This document shows, piece by piece, positions 12,785-23,890 of a stretch of DNA of 64,000 nucleotides. Both the position numbers and the translations under genes were made by a program. The notes below the pieces were generated by a model that was not told the DNA's origin, did no database searches, and worked only from the letters and a program-made list of their open reading frames with translations. This DNA is from Bemisia tabaci. Its lineage: Eukaryota > Arthropoda > Insecta > Hemiptera > Aleyrodidae. The first letter of the stretch is position 1. The number at the start of each line of letters is the position of its first letter. The stretch lies in NCBI RefSeq assembly GCF_918797505.1, contig NC_092797.1:744001-808000 (forward strand). The letters are read 5' to 3'.

Positions 12785-14300
12785 TTGAGTCATTCGTTTT
12801 TACGACTTTTCCGAGGGTCGGTGGCCGCTAGCCTAGCCCCGCCGCCCCCCCCCCGCCGCCCCCGCGCGGCCGCTGTGAGCCCGCTCGAATGAGGCTCAAT
12901 TTGGGTTCGGGCTTCGGGTGCGATTATTCTATCGTCTAGCGACTGGCCACTACGCGGCCCAACCCCTCGAAGACGCTCCGCGCCACCAGACTATCGATAT
13001 TTTAGACCAAAATATTGTATCGATATTTCAACGTTTCTATATCATCCGTATCGATACATTTATCTCCAGAAATATCGAATCGATTTTTCTTTCTTTCTTC
13101 TGCTGAGTTGTGTATTTTACACCTCGGAAAATCGGAAATTATGGTCAATTTTTCATAGTTCGAATTTCGGATTTCGCTGGCCAGGTTGTACAGACCTACG
13201 TCACAGGGTAAACAAACCTCAAGATGCAAATACCTCCTTTTTTTTCTCTATGTAGGTATAGGACTTTTCGCGTGGCTGCTCGACGGTTTGTTAATCTGTG
13301 GAGGTTAAGCTACATTCACGCGTCGCAAGCAACCTGGCGCGTCTGCTTCTTGCTACTGCGAGCGCGCCTTCATTTCCTCCCGCACGCAACAAGGACAACC
13401 GACGACGGTCTAGGTTTCCTAGGATTCCTAGGCTGAAGGCCCGAATACGGTTCAAACAGAACGGTTCCGACTCCGTCCTGTCGTTTGGATATGAGTCAAG
13501 GATTGCAGCCCTCTGTGAACCGACCGGGGGTCGAGTCAGGACTGGTTTGCAGGACGGGCCACCCGGCGATACCTCTCACTCAGCCGATGGTGTCAACCGC
13601 CGGCAGGGACAGGGCCGAGCCCGCAGGAGTCCCGAACTCCGAGGAGTGATCGCAGAGGGAGCTCGTATCGGAACTGACTGCCGGACGCGCGCTCAGACGC
13701 GCGCGCTCTTCTGACTACTGAGCGCTCGGCGGCGGGCGGACCCGGTGACGTGGGCCGCTGTCTTGCCGGGGCGAACGGCTCGGAGTTTAAAACCGCTAAG
13801 TTTCAAGGCGGGCCGACCAGAACGGCCCGCGAGAACCCGAGCCGAGTAATGGAGCGAGCCTGTCGGGCGGGCGAATACTTTGGTGTTCGCCGACAAGCCG
13901 GGGCTAAAGCCTGAGGCCAATACCGCTCTATACTGTGTACCCCAAACTCCGAGGCCTCGGGCTCGGACCTCGGCGCCGAGGGGTTAGCGAGGCCGCTCGC
14001 CGATCGTAGTAGACGCCGACTCTCCTCCGAAGCCGTCGGGCGGGTCTCCGGTGCCAAATGCCGGTTGACTCGTTGGTGGGTGGTTTCGCCCGCCGCATAA
14101 GTCCTTGGTTGGGGGCGGTCGTAAGGGGACACCGCTAAACGGGCCACATGAGCTTTGTCAAGGTGAAGACCGTCCCCTTGGCGCTAGGAACAGCGGTCGC
14201 TGAGGCCTATAGAACGTCAGCCACGCAAATCTAACAAGGACAACCGCGATGATAAAGAATTCCATTCGGCGAAATCGAGCCGAGAGCAGGCACCACGAGT
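12785..14300. other. GC- and CpG-rich island, function unknown
   Basis: In an otherwise AT-rich window this 1.5 kb is strikingly rich in G, C and CpG, starting with a C/G run near 12836-12875 and ending abruptly near 14300. Frames remain open for over 100 codons on both strands, as expected from composition alone, and none looks like a protein. I do not recognise it as rRNA. It could be a CpG-type promoter with a 5' leader (possibly of the PIG-X gene downstream), a non-coding RNA gene, or DNA of different origin. Confidence 0.5.
12992..13056. promoter_or_regulatory. Cluster of three DRE-type boxes (TATCGATA)
   Basis: The exact palindrome TATCGATA occurs at 12992-12999, 13018-13025 and 13049-13056, with a further ATCGAT near 13077. 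In flies this 8-mer is the DREF/BEAF-32 site found in housekeeping core promoters. Three copies in 65 bases at the edge of a CpG-rich island are unlikely by chance. That it drives transcription here is inference. Confidence 0.5.
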
Positions 14301-15049
14301 ATATACATATGGGTTATTTTAGTGATGGGTGGGATTTTATTTAAAATTCCTATGAATCCTAGGTTTAGTATTTACTGTAGTAAACAATTATCAATTATTC
14401 CATCACTTCTTCGGATTATTTATTTTTAATCAATCTATATTCATGTGAAGTGTAGCTCATCTGCATTTTTCTTTCCCTGGAACCTAAATGTATATTATGA
14501 ATTTGAATCCATCAGAAACTAAGTCAGTCAAAATCAAATTTAACTACATACGAAGTGAAAACGATTTGTATTTCGCAAATCAAAGTGATTGTTAAAGCAA
14601 CCAAACTGTGTCAGAAATGTTCCCAAATTACTGGGTAAGGCTTTTATCAGCTCATCATCTGATCCAATAATTTTAATTGTGGCATTTCATTCGGCATGTC
14701 GCCGCACGACTTCTATGATACTCAAAGTCTCACATATATAATTTGAAAGGGGGGGTCTGGGGGGGCGGCGCCCCCTCAGCAGGTAGCTTTTGCTACTTGT
14801 TCTCACTTTAAATTACAAATACTGCGGTAGTATGACATATTATCTAGTTGTATATAAAAAAATCTCCCCCCCCCCCCTTGAGATACAAATAACACCTTAT
14901 GAGCTTTTTTCTGTAATTTACTCTCTCATACACTGTATGAAAAAAATTTAGGAAAATCAAAAAAGGCAATTGCGAAGTTCCTGATTGAATTGGGTAATGC
15001 AAAAATTGCTGATGTTCAATTTTCCAGTTTTTAATTTGTTTGACATGAC

Positions 15050-17160
15050 AGGGTACCTAATTCTCTGCTATTTCTACTATTCCTGTCACATGGGCTTTTC
15101 TGGCACTCATATCAATCAACAGAGTTTAGGTAAATTATTTTTGATGCAGAATAACTTTCTATGTCAGACGCATACTCGGAAAATATCATAGAACTAAACC
15201 TCTGTTTCCTAGCAGGCAGAGAAAGGCAGAAAATCTCAACTCAGTCCCTGCCCTACAACTGAGGTTCCGCAATTCAAACGGCTGTAGGGTACTGGAAACC
15301 GAAGTTAACCTACTTAAACTTGACATTTTTAGAATGTATGGACTTTCTACTTTTTATTTCTTCAGTCGGTTTCAAGAATACTGACAATATTCCCGTCATG
15401 AGACGAGGCAGAAGGCTTGTCACAAGGTTTTCATCTCAACTCAGTCCCCCTACTTTTTGTTTCATGTGGGAGCCACCAGGGGCGTTGTTTGTAAAAAAAC
15501 AGGAAAAGTTGTTTGTAAATAAGGATCAGGAATCCTGTGATGTCTGTCACACAAAAACAACAACATCAACAAATTGATCAATTAAAAAAAAAATGAGATT
15601 TGGTTTGTGAATAATTTCTTAATCTATTTTCATTTTGGACCGATGGAAATAACAATTTACTCTTGATAAACCACAATTAGGTAATATTTTCATTATTCTT
15701 GTTCACATTCGAGGTACCGCCGTCTTGGTGCACTTGTTTCGGCCTCCATGAGCGAGAATCAATCAGAATTGGATTTTTTTTAGGCCACTTTCAGCCCAAC
15801 CCTGGCCCAACCAAAAGTGAGTTGTCTTAACTCTGGGTATAAAGGGACTCTAGTCCTAATCAAGGAGCACAATTTTTTTTGGCGTTAAACATGACCAGAG
15901 TGTCTACAAGTCCGGAATTTACGGAAAGTCCAGGAATAGTTCTGATTTTTAAAGGGCAGTCCGGAAGTACTGAAAAAGTATGGAAATTTCGCAAGAAGGT
16001 CGGGAATTTTTTTCATTATTTTGTCATTTTTGTCGCAATTTGAGCGAGAAATTCAAAATTTTGAAATTTTACGTATATCATCACATATTTGGAGGTACTG
16101 AAAAAGTACTGAATTTTTCAGTTGAGGAAGTACTGAATTTTTTAGAAATGTACTGAAAAGGTACTGTAAAAGTACTGATTTTTGGCCAGCCTGTTTTACT
16201 AGACACGCTGATTGACCTCAAATTTTTTCTTCCATCAAAAAGCAGAATTTTTAACTCAGTCCCCTAAGTGTAATATTCTATGAGGGAACTGAGTTGAGAA
16301 GTAAGGACTGATTGTGAGTTCTTGAAAGTCCTCATTGAAATGAGTAGTTTCTGCTGTCATTAAATGGGTTTGTTACTTTCTTTTTACCATTGAATTTGTC
16401 CGTGTGACAGGATAGAATGTTGTCAAACGGTCAGTAATTTTATTATAATTTTATTTATATAAATGGATATGATATACAGAGGAAGACAGACAAACCGAGT
16501 GTGAGATCACTTGTGCCTTTGTGTCTGTCTGTCTGTCTGTCTCCCCTCCCCACCTCCCCTCTCTTTTCTTTTCCCCCCATTTCCCCCCCCCCCCCCCCCC
16601 GATTTCCTCTTAAACACTCTCCATCACATCTATCTCTCTATCTCACCCATTTCCTCTCAACTCATTTTGGTATGTTTTGGTTTTGAAAGAAATATGAGTT
16701 TCTCTAGCACTGAAAATTGAATGTATTCTATGCAAAACTCCACCAGGGAAATAAAGAAACTGGCAGGAAGAAATTTTAATATATTTCAGTTTTTTCCCAA
16801 AATCTGCCCTTTTTTAGAGATAATTACTTTCCTAACAATTTGAGGGCTTTTTTATGAAAATTCATTGCATTTACAACACATTTCCATGGAGTTTTAAAAA
16901 AATTGGGAGGACAATTATATAAAATAAAGATAAATAAAAAAGCAGAGGGACTGAGTTGAGATTTTATCCAAGTTCATAATTTCTGCCTGCGCGGCGGAAG
17001 ACTGAAACTCTGTTTCTTGTGGAAACCATTATTGATTCCGAGTGCCAAATGACGTGAAGTTTCAGAAAAGCATGTCTGCCAAGGCGTCTTTGAGAGTTTA
17101 TTTTTCGAAAATTTCGGCCTAAAATAGTAGAAATAGCAGAGAATTACCCGACAATTCTTT
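15050..17160. repeat. Diverged large palindrome with repeated CTCAACTCAGTCCC motif
   Basis: The block containing aattctctgctatttctact at about 15058-15077 is matched in reverse complement at about 17124-17145. The 20-mer aaaatctcaactcagtccct at 15230-15249 is matched perfectly in reverse at 16946-16965. The order is colinear, so these are two diverged arms of one structure. Further copies of the CTCAACTCAGTCCC core occur inside (about 15436 direct, about 16285 inverted), which points to repeated insertions of related ends. Confidence 0.65.
16509..16605. repeat. Low-complexity pyrimidine tract with (gtct)n and poly-C
   Basis: Tandem gtct units followed by C/T-rich sequence and a C homopolymer at about 16584-16600. 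Confidence 0.9.
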
Positions 17161-17797
17161 TCAAGGTTAGGTTGTATCTAACCGTTAGATACAACCAATG
17201 AAGTAAAACACCTTGGTATTCACCTAGGTTAGCACTTACCTGGGTATTTACCTAGAACTATTCGAAAGATAATTTAACAGAGCATTTTGCATCAACATTT
17301 ATTTTCTCACATGAGGATAGTGTAGTTGCTAAATTTTGTCCTCAGCACACTTTGTAAACCCATAACTCATGATTGAACCAATTTTTAAAGCTATGACTTT
17401 GCTTTCCTGTCTCAAGACTCACTTTTTTCCATGAAAAACTCAAACACCTTTTCCTTTTTTTTCTTATTTTTTTGGGGAGCAAAAACAAATAAAAACTTCT
17501 TTTTCCTCCTGGTGTGAAAGAGGCATTTTTGACGGACATTTTGAGCACGGTCTCAGGATATAGAATAGGTAGATGGGCTCCAAAAATAACCCAATTTGCC
17601 TCCTCCAAAATTCGATATCATGCTCAATTTGAAAGAGAACAAAACAATTTTGATCCAATATTGTGTAGGACATGAAGAATTAGAAAAGCTGCTCTTTACT
17701 AGGAGGCCTTGAGAGCTCTAAGGGCCCAACCTCCTCATTTGGGCCCTCAAGTAGCAAGATCAAAATTAACTCTAACGTTTGTTTACTTTCATTCCAG

Positions 17798-20700
17798 CTC
17801 TTCGCAAAAAATAACTTAACAGTAGACGTGGAAGCAATTGAATCAACATCATTACCTTTCTCAACAGTTATTTATGCAAGGGATAACCATGTCACGCACA
17901 ACCTGCTTTCGGCTCAGTTTGTGCTTCCTATCCATTTGCGGTACCATGCCCCGATGAGTGGCATCAACTTTCACCAGTTTTATATCTCTAAACCAACGCT
18001 GCTAATGAAATGCTCAAGATCCCTAAGCACATTAAGTGGTTGCAGCATTCTTAAGAAGCATAAGTTGCAGTGCACTCACCAGTCAGCAAAATTATGTGAG
18101 TGGCATGAACTACCTTATAAAACGGTAAGTAGAACCGATCACAATACCTGAGTAGGGTGGCCCAAATTTGGCAATGTCGGAATATTTTGGTCTTACCCCC
18201 TGAAACTGATACATTTGATCAAAAAACACTCTCAAGCAATAAAATGGTAGTGAAAATTGTTCAAAGTATTTTTAGAAAAAATTGAATATCAGAGCAACCT
18301 CTCTATACAAATCAACGGGATGAAAAGATAAAACAGCAGTCTAAAACACAAAAAATACCAAGAAAAACCCTAATAATCTCCAAGTACAATGCCGAAATTT
18401 CCTATGAAAACACAAAAGCGCTGTACGTTTCGATGCCTTGTGACACCCATATGAACTGTAGCAAAAACAAAGAAAAAAAGAATTGAAAAAATACTACTAA
18501 ATGACAAGTACATAGTGATAGGATGAATATGATCCAGATTCCTAGTTTTCTTTTTTACCCTGCAGTTTATAATGGCTGAGGTCTTAGAGTGGCCCAATTA
18601 TACACGGCAAAATTTATTCTGCGAATTTTTTTTTTTATTTTACCCCCTAGAGCTGATCCATTTGATCAAAAAACACCCTTTGCCAAGTCTCAGCCAAATC
18701 GGATAATAATGCTCCATGCTGACAGAACCACCTGTTTTGGACGGGATTTTATATTGGGAAATGTCTTTTTTCAGAAAAATCCATTTCTCAGAAAACGCTC
18801 TTTCTTGGGATGCAGAACTAATTATTTGAGATTTATTACCGTCATTTTACCCTTTTTTAGCGTTTTTTAGTTGTTTCAGTTGTTTCACCGCTATAACGAG
18901 GGGTTAAACATTTTTTTGAGGTGTCCTAGACATTTTTCCCCACTCAATTTTTCCTGCTAAAGCCGAATTTGACCTCAGATTTTTTCTAGAAATTTTACGT
19001 TTTCCGGGAAATAGATTTTTCTGCAATAAAGCGTTTTTCAATATAAAATCCTGTCTAAAAAAGATGGCTCTGTCAGGACGGGTAAATATTCTCCGATTTG
19101 GCTGAAACTTGGCAGAGAGTGTTCTTTGATCAAATGGATCAGCTCTCTAGGGGGTATAATCAAAAAAATTCGCAGAATAAATTTTGCCGTGAATAATTGG
19201 GCCACCCTAATACCTCAGCCATTATAAACTGCAGGGTAACAAAGAAAACTAGCACTCTGGATCATATTCATCCTATCATTATGTATTTGTCATTTAGTAG
19301 TATTTTGTCAATTCTTTTTTTAAAATTAAGGAACCCTGCACAGACCTCATGGGCAATGGCTCTCTCTAGAATCTGATGAAACTTGGATATGTTGCTCAGC
19401 TAGTCATTCTGATCAAAAGTTCTTATGGGCCGAAAGAGATCCCACGAGCGGTTTTCGAGATATTCACCGTTTTATGTGCGTAAATTGAGGTTTTGCTGGC
19501 CGCACCATTGTGCGGCGCCTCTTGTGCCCTTCCCTTCCAGTCCTCTTCGGCCGCTCTCCGCTTCCCCGCCACCCATACCCGAGGCTCCGGGACTCCGACG
19601 CTCACGAGGCTTTGCTCATCGCCGCCGAGCCGGGTAGTCTTATCAAGACATCGTGAGCGTCGGAGTCCGAGCCTCGGGTATGGGTGGCGGGGAAGCGGAG
19701 AGCAGCCGAAGTGGACTGGAAGGGAAGGGCACAAGAGGCGCCGCACAATGGTGCGGCCAGCAAAACCTCAATTTTCGCATATAAAACGGCGAATATCTCG
19801 GAAACCGTTCGTGGGATCTCTTTCGGCCTGTAAGAACTTTTGATCAGAATGACTAGCTGAGTAACATATCCAAGTTTCATTAGATTCTAGAGAGAGCCAT
19901 TGCCCATAACGTCTGTGCGAGGTTCTTACTTTTTTTCTTTGTTTTTGCTGCAGTTCATATGGGTGTCACAAGGCATCTAAACGTCCAGCGCTTTTATGTT
20001 TTCATGGGAAATTTCGGCATTGTACTTGGAAATCATTAGGGTTTTTCTTGGTATTTTTTGTGTTTGACTGCTGTCTTATCTTTTAATCCCGTTGATTTGT
20101 ATAGAGTAGTTGCTCTTATATTCAATTTTTTCTACGAATACCTTGAACAATTTTCACCACCATTTTATTGCTTGAGAATTGATCAAGAAAATAAAAGGAA
20201 GAGAATTTTTTAATGACTGGATTTTACTTCAAGACAGTTTGACATGTTGTTATTATACAGGGTGTCCCAAAAATCCCTTCTACCCCATCTAAAATTTTAC
20301 TCAAGTAAAATTTTGAAACGTAACTTTTGGGATGTTCATCGATCAATGTTAGCTACTTTCGGGGCCCCCCAAAATTTCCAGGTCCCCCGTTGAGAGGGAC
20401 TTCTGACCCCAACTTTCTTTTTTTCAAATAGCAACCCCACCCCCTTTTTTGTGACACATCAATCGAAAGAAGATGAAAAAAGATAATTTTTGGGGCAAAC
20501 CGCAAGTCAAAATCTTAATTTTAGACAAAATGGCCGGTCAAAGTTCAAAATAATGGAAATTTGACATCTCCGTTTTTTTGACGGATTGGGACGAAAACTG
20601 GTATCTTTTTTTGGGACGAGGAAAACGATTCTGGCATTAGTTTCCCAGACATCCTGTCCTTCTATAAATGGCGGTGGTCAAAATGGCGACCTGAAGCGGT

Positions 20701-21663
20701 AAGGGAATATTTAGGCTGTTTATCTGTGGACTAGCATGAAATTTTGTATTAGGGGGTCATCTGTCAATCCAAGTTGACAAATCAATTTCCAAAGTGCAAA
20801 ACCTTGTATCTCTGCTTATGACGTTGCAGACTTCCTGTCAGACTTCATTTTTTCTTTGGAAGACTAATCAACATAATCTTTTAAAAACTTTCTTGATTTT
20901 CCTCCTCTGTCATCAGAATATTCTGTATAAATTTCACTCTATGTATTTGGCATTTTTTTCTTCCAAAAAATATAATAAAAGTGGAAATTTTGAAGCACCG
21001 CAATAGAGATATGTGGTTTTGCACTTTGGCCATTTATGTGCAGGATGTCTAGCAACCGGGAAAGTCAGAGGAATAAAATTGGTCCAGGAGAAGTCAGGGA
21101 GAGGAAACGCGAGACTGGGGGAGTTGCGAGTTGCAACTCCTTTGCAAGATTTTGATGTTTTGCATATTTTTACGGGGCTTTGGCACTGTAGCCCAATGCT
21201 CTTCCACAGTCTGTAGCAAATATTTTCCCCAGAAAATAGAGCCCCCACCCATCCGTCCCATTACTTTGCCGTGAGCTATGTTTATTTTGGTGTTTCTTTT
21301 GATTTGAAATAAAAGGTCAAGAAAATAAAAGAATAATGTTAGGAAGCCAGAAAATCCAAGGGTCAGGAAAAACTTGGCAAGTCAGGGAGAAGGGAAAGAA
21401 AATTTTACCAGACACCCTCATATATTTATACATTTATTTATGATTATATTTCAACCAGTATCTTAATATTTTCTAGTAAAACTTATCAGTCTTTTTGTCC
21501 TTAATGTGGTTTTCAGAATGCTGAGAAAATTCCCATGAGAGTGCCAATCGGCAATACCAACAACACCATTCTTGTGGGCATGATTACATTTCTTGTCACA
21601 ATCGGTGGCTGCGTTTGCATCCTCAGCTCTCTTATTTCTTTGCCTGTAAGTGTCCGTCTGTAA
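17798..21663 (+). CDS. PIGX: PIG-X, GPI mannosyltransferase I stabilising subunit (3' part)
   Basis: Two exons are visible: 17798-18124 and 21517-21663 (stop TAA at 21661), joined in phase 0. PIG-X is an ER type-I membrane protein that stabilises the catalytic subunit PIG-M, which adds the first mannose to the GPI anchor precursor. The larger exon carries the luminal PIG-X/PBN1 signature: VDVEA, then LPIHLRYHAPM followed by a beta-rich stretch ending in Cys residues. The last exon encodes a short polar segment and one hydrophobic helix (ILVGMITFLVTIGGCVCIL) ending a few residues from the C-terminus, as in PIG-X of other animals. The acceptor at 17796 means upstream exons with the signal peptide and first half of the domain exist, but I could not find them between 12.8 and 17.8 kb. 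A GTAAGT just before the stop could instead be a donor, giving another C-terminus. AATAAA occurs at 22005. The intron contains a 2-kb nested palindrome. Confidence 0.8.
18217..20183. repeat. 2-kb palindrome with arms of about 0.6 kb inside the PIG-X intron
   Basis: The left arm (about 18217-18795) is matched in reverse by a right arm split into two pieces, about 19015-19327 and 19928-20183, because another palindrome lies between them. Shared blocks include ttataatggctgag, gccgaaatttcc (complement ggaaatttcggc) and atgggtgtcaca. Terminus-like gtggcccaa motifs occur at about 18167, about 18591 and, inverted, about 19199. Part of the left end (18165-18240) resembles 18587-18690, so the structure also has an internal direct duplication. 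Transcription of PIG-X would make an RNA that can fold into a long hairpin. Confidence 0.85.
19328..19927. mobile_element. 0.6-kb foldback element inserted in the arm of a larger palindrome
   Basis: Arms of about 275 bases (19328-19605 and 19652-19927) are nearly perfect reverse complements around a spacer of about 45 bases. They share the ends aggaaccctgcacagac / gtctgtgcgaggttct and a GC-rich core with tgtgcggcgcctcttgtgcc. It interrupts the right arm of the outer palindrome at a T-run that appears on both sides, as a target duplication would. No transposase is encoded. Confidence 0.8.
20256..20780. repeat. Dispersed repeat beginning with tacagggtgtcccaaaaat
   Basis: The start matches the element starting at 5211 and, more weakly, 46742. 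The body has no coding potential. The right end is not defined, because the next element begins at 20789. Confidence 0.45.
20789..21029. mobile_element. Short TIR element, copy 1 (family with ccaaagtgcaaaacc ends)
   Basis: Terminal inverted repeats of about 15 bases: ccaaagtgcaaaacc on the left and its complement on the right. The interior (cagacttcctgtca, agaatattctgtataaattt) matches 32802-33052 in the same orientation. Non-coding. Confidence 0.75.
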
Positions 21664-23890
21664 ATGATCTTCCCAAATTTTCATCGAAATCGATTCACTT
21701 CAAAAACTTTTTCCATGATTTATGGTACAATCTTTTAATCCTATAATGCAGATTGCGCTGGAAGAAAAGTCTTACACATGATCCTATCATAAACTACCAG
21801 ATAGTCTAGGAATCTATACTGTATTTTCTTCATTTCTTCATCAATAATTTTTGTGAAAAATGTTTTGTTCTGTGAAAATTTCCCTAGCCAGCGGCGTATG
21901 GCGATTGTTTTCTTCGTCAACTCCAGCCCCCTACACATCAAAAACCAAATTTTACTGGGATCAAATCATGCATCAAAAGTTGCTATTGGCTCAACAAATT
22001 AATCAATAAATTTTTAAAAACGCAGGACAAATGATCACAAAAAATAATACCAAGAACACCGTTTCATTGAAAAACTTGAAAAACTTTTTCAGTGTTTTGG
22101 CCCAAGAGTTCCTACTTCAATTTTTCCTGTGAGAGGCACAATTAAATTTTTCTCCATCGATGCCTATCCCAACCGATAACACCTCATTCAAGAAGTGATG
22201 CATGAAAGTTTCAAGGAATGCCAGAATTGTTTTCTACTGGATTCTTTGCAAAGGAAATACGTAACACAATTCTTAAACTCGAGCCTTGTTTAGTGGTCCA
22301 TTTTGATGTAGTTGAATAGAATGAAAGTTATGCGGCAACCGCAACTGTCAAGCTGTGCTTCATTGATTGGCAGGTGCCGAAAACGAACTAGATTGCTTTT
22401 GCTCTGGTCTAAATCAGGAGCATATTCTTCCTCATACATATAGAACAGGTGGATGAATGATTGGCTCAAAATGTTCAGCAGACCAACAAATCTTGTTCAC
22501 GAATGAGCCTGGAAAGCAGTAGACTGTATCAAACAGTAAGTTTCCATCACTGATTCCCATTCGATATGTTGCACCAATCATAGAGCTTGAATGCAATCGT
22601 TTTGATGGTTGCTTTTGTTTCCTCTCTCTCCCTTTTAGTCTTGCACATTATTTGTTTCCAAGCCCACTTTTTGCTTGTTGTTGTCCTCCGCTCTTTCACC
22701 TAGTAAAGGGGAAAAAAGTGAAATAAACAAAATGTTTAATTTTATTTAATTGGTAGAATTTATGTCAATTTATGGTCAAAACATTCATCAAAATCAAACT
22801 CAGATGGTTGCAGATTATATACCAGCAAAAAATTATAAGATCTGTCAGAACACCTTTTCATTGCCAGTAATAACGAAGATATCACTCTCCAAAAAACAAT
22901 GTCTAAACCCTTCCGACTGCAGTTTTACTCACTATGGTTTTATCAATGTTATATTTGCATAACTCTGATTGATGCTTCTGAAGTGTAGCAAATGTTGTGA
23001 AATTAGGATACTGTATTTGAACAAGTGCTATCATTTTTTGCTTAGCTTTAATCTATGCCATGAAATTACAATATTACACATGTTCAATGGACTTATTGTC
23101 AAGAATAATACCATAATCATGGTATACCAGATTTATTAAATGCTTTCTCTTCTTAAGGCAGAGCAACATAGTGGTTAACTACAGGTCAAAACTTGCGCTC
23201 AATTCTTGAATTCACTGGCTCAATATTGTATCAATATTGAGCTTTGTAAGATCAATCCATTCTGGTGGTGTTTAACCAATAATTATTAAGTAAATCGTCA
23301 GTGCTTTTTGAACATTAAATCAAACATTTTTTTTTGGAAAGCTCAAAAAGGGAAATGTATTCTAATGCAAAAATATACCATTCGATTTGGCTAATTGAAG
23401 GCGATATTTTTTATTTCAGATCTTTTGAAACCTTCTCTGCCATGTCGGTCTCATTAGCACGACACCACTGAGTTTTCATAGCATGACGCTGGGATCACAA
23501 GGCAAAAATCAGTAAACTGACATCAGACCTTGGCGTCAGCTGCTGGCCAACTTTGAGCTATAGAATTTTCTTGAGCCTGGTAGCAGAGTTTTTTAGTTGT
23601 CCACAAAGTTTTTCATTCTTTTAAATTTGGACGTCATTTTGCAGGATCAAATACACAAAATCACAGCAACTTGCAGCAGGTAATTTGTAACTTCTTTTTT
23701 ACTAGAGATTTTTTAAGGGAAGGACAGTCGAAATGCTTCAAAATAAATGGTTCTGTTTTTTGCCCAAAATTAAGGAAGAAATGAGTATTTTAGTCAATTT
23801 GTTTGACATTCGATGTTAATCCACATCCTTTATACATTATCTTGATTGGTTTTCAGGTTAGGTGTGAAGGATAATTTTTACACAGGCTTC
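21664..23890. other. Intergenic region between convergent PIG-X and transporter genes
   Basis: Contains the presumed 3' untranslated regions of both genes: AATAAA at 22005-22010 on the plus strand and its complement TTTATT at 23132-23137 for the minus-strand transporter. No coding exon was found. Confidence 0.55.

Larger units (their letters stand above)
14301..17797. other. Repeat-rich stretch upstream of the first recognised PIG-X exon
   Basis: No exon could be identified here, although the missing 5' exons of PIG-X should lie in or beyond it. It contains GC-rich hairpins at about 14755-14800 (gggggcggcgcccc and gtagcttttgctac), a C-run at 14866-14876, the diverged palindrome at 15050-17160, and a degenerate series of aagtactgaa-type motifs at about 15965-16180. 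Confidence 0.5.

Noticed and set aside
13298..14147. Open frames of 114-138 codons on both strands
   Set aside because: High GC content removes stop codons. The translations are Arg/Gly/Pro-rich, without domains, and overlap on opposite strands.
13430..14230. Possible ribosomal RNA fragment
   Set aside because: Composition is suggestive, but no conserved rRNA core segment is recognisable.
19423..19880. Frames of 70-116 codons on both strands
   Set aside because: They are the two arms of the 19328-19927 palindrome translated in both directions.
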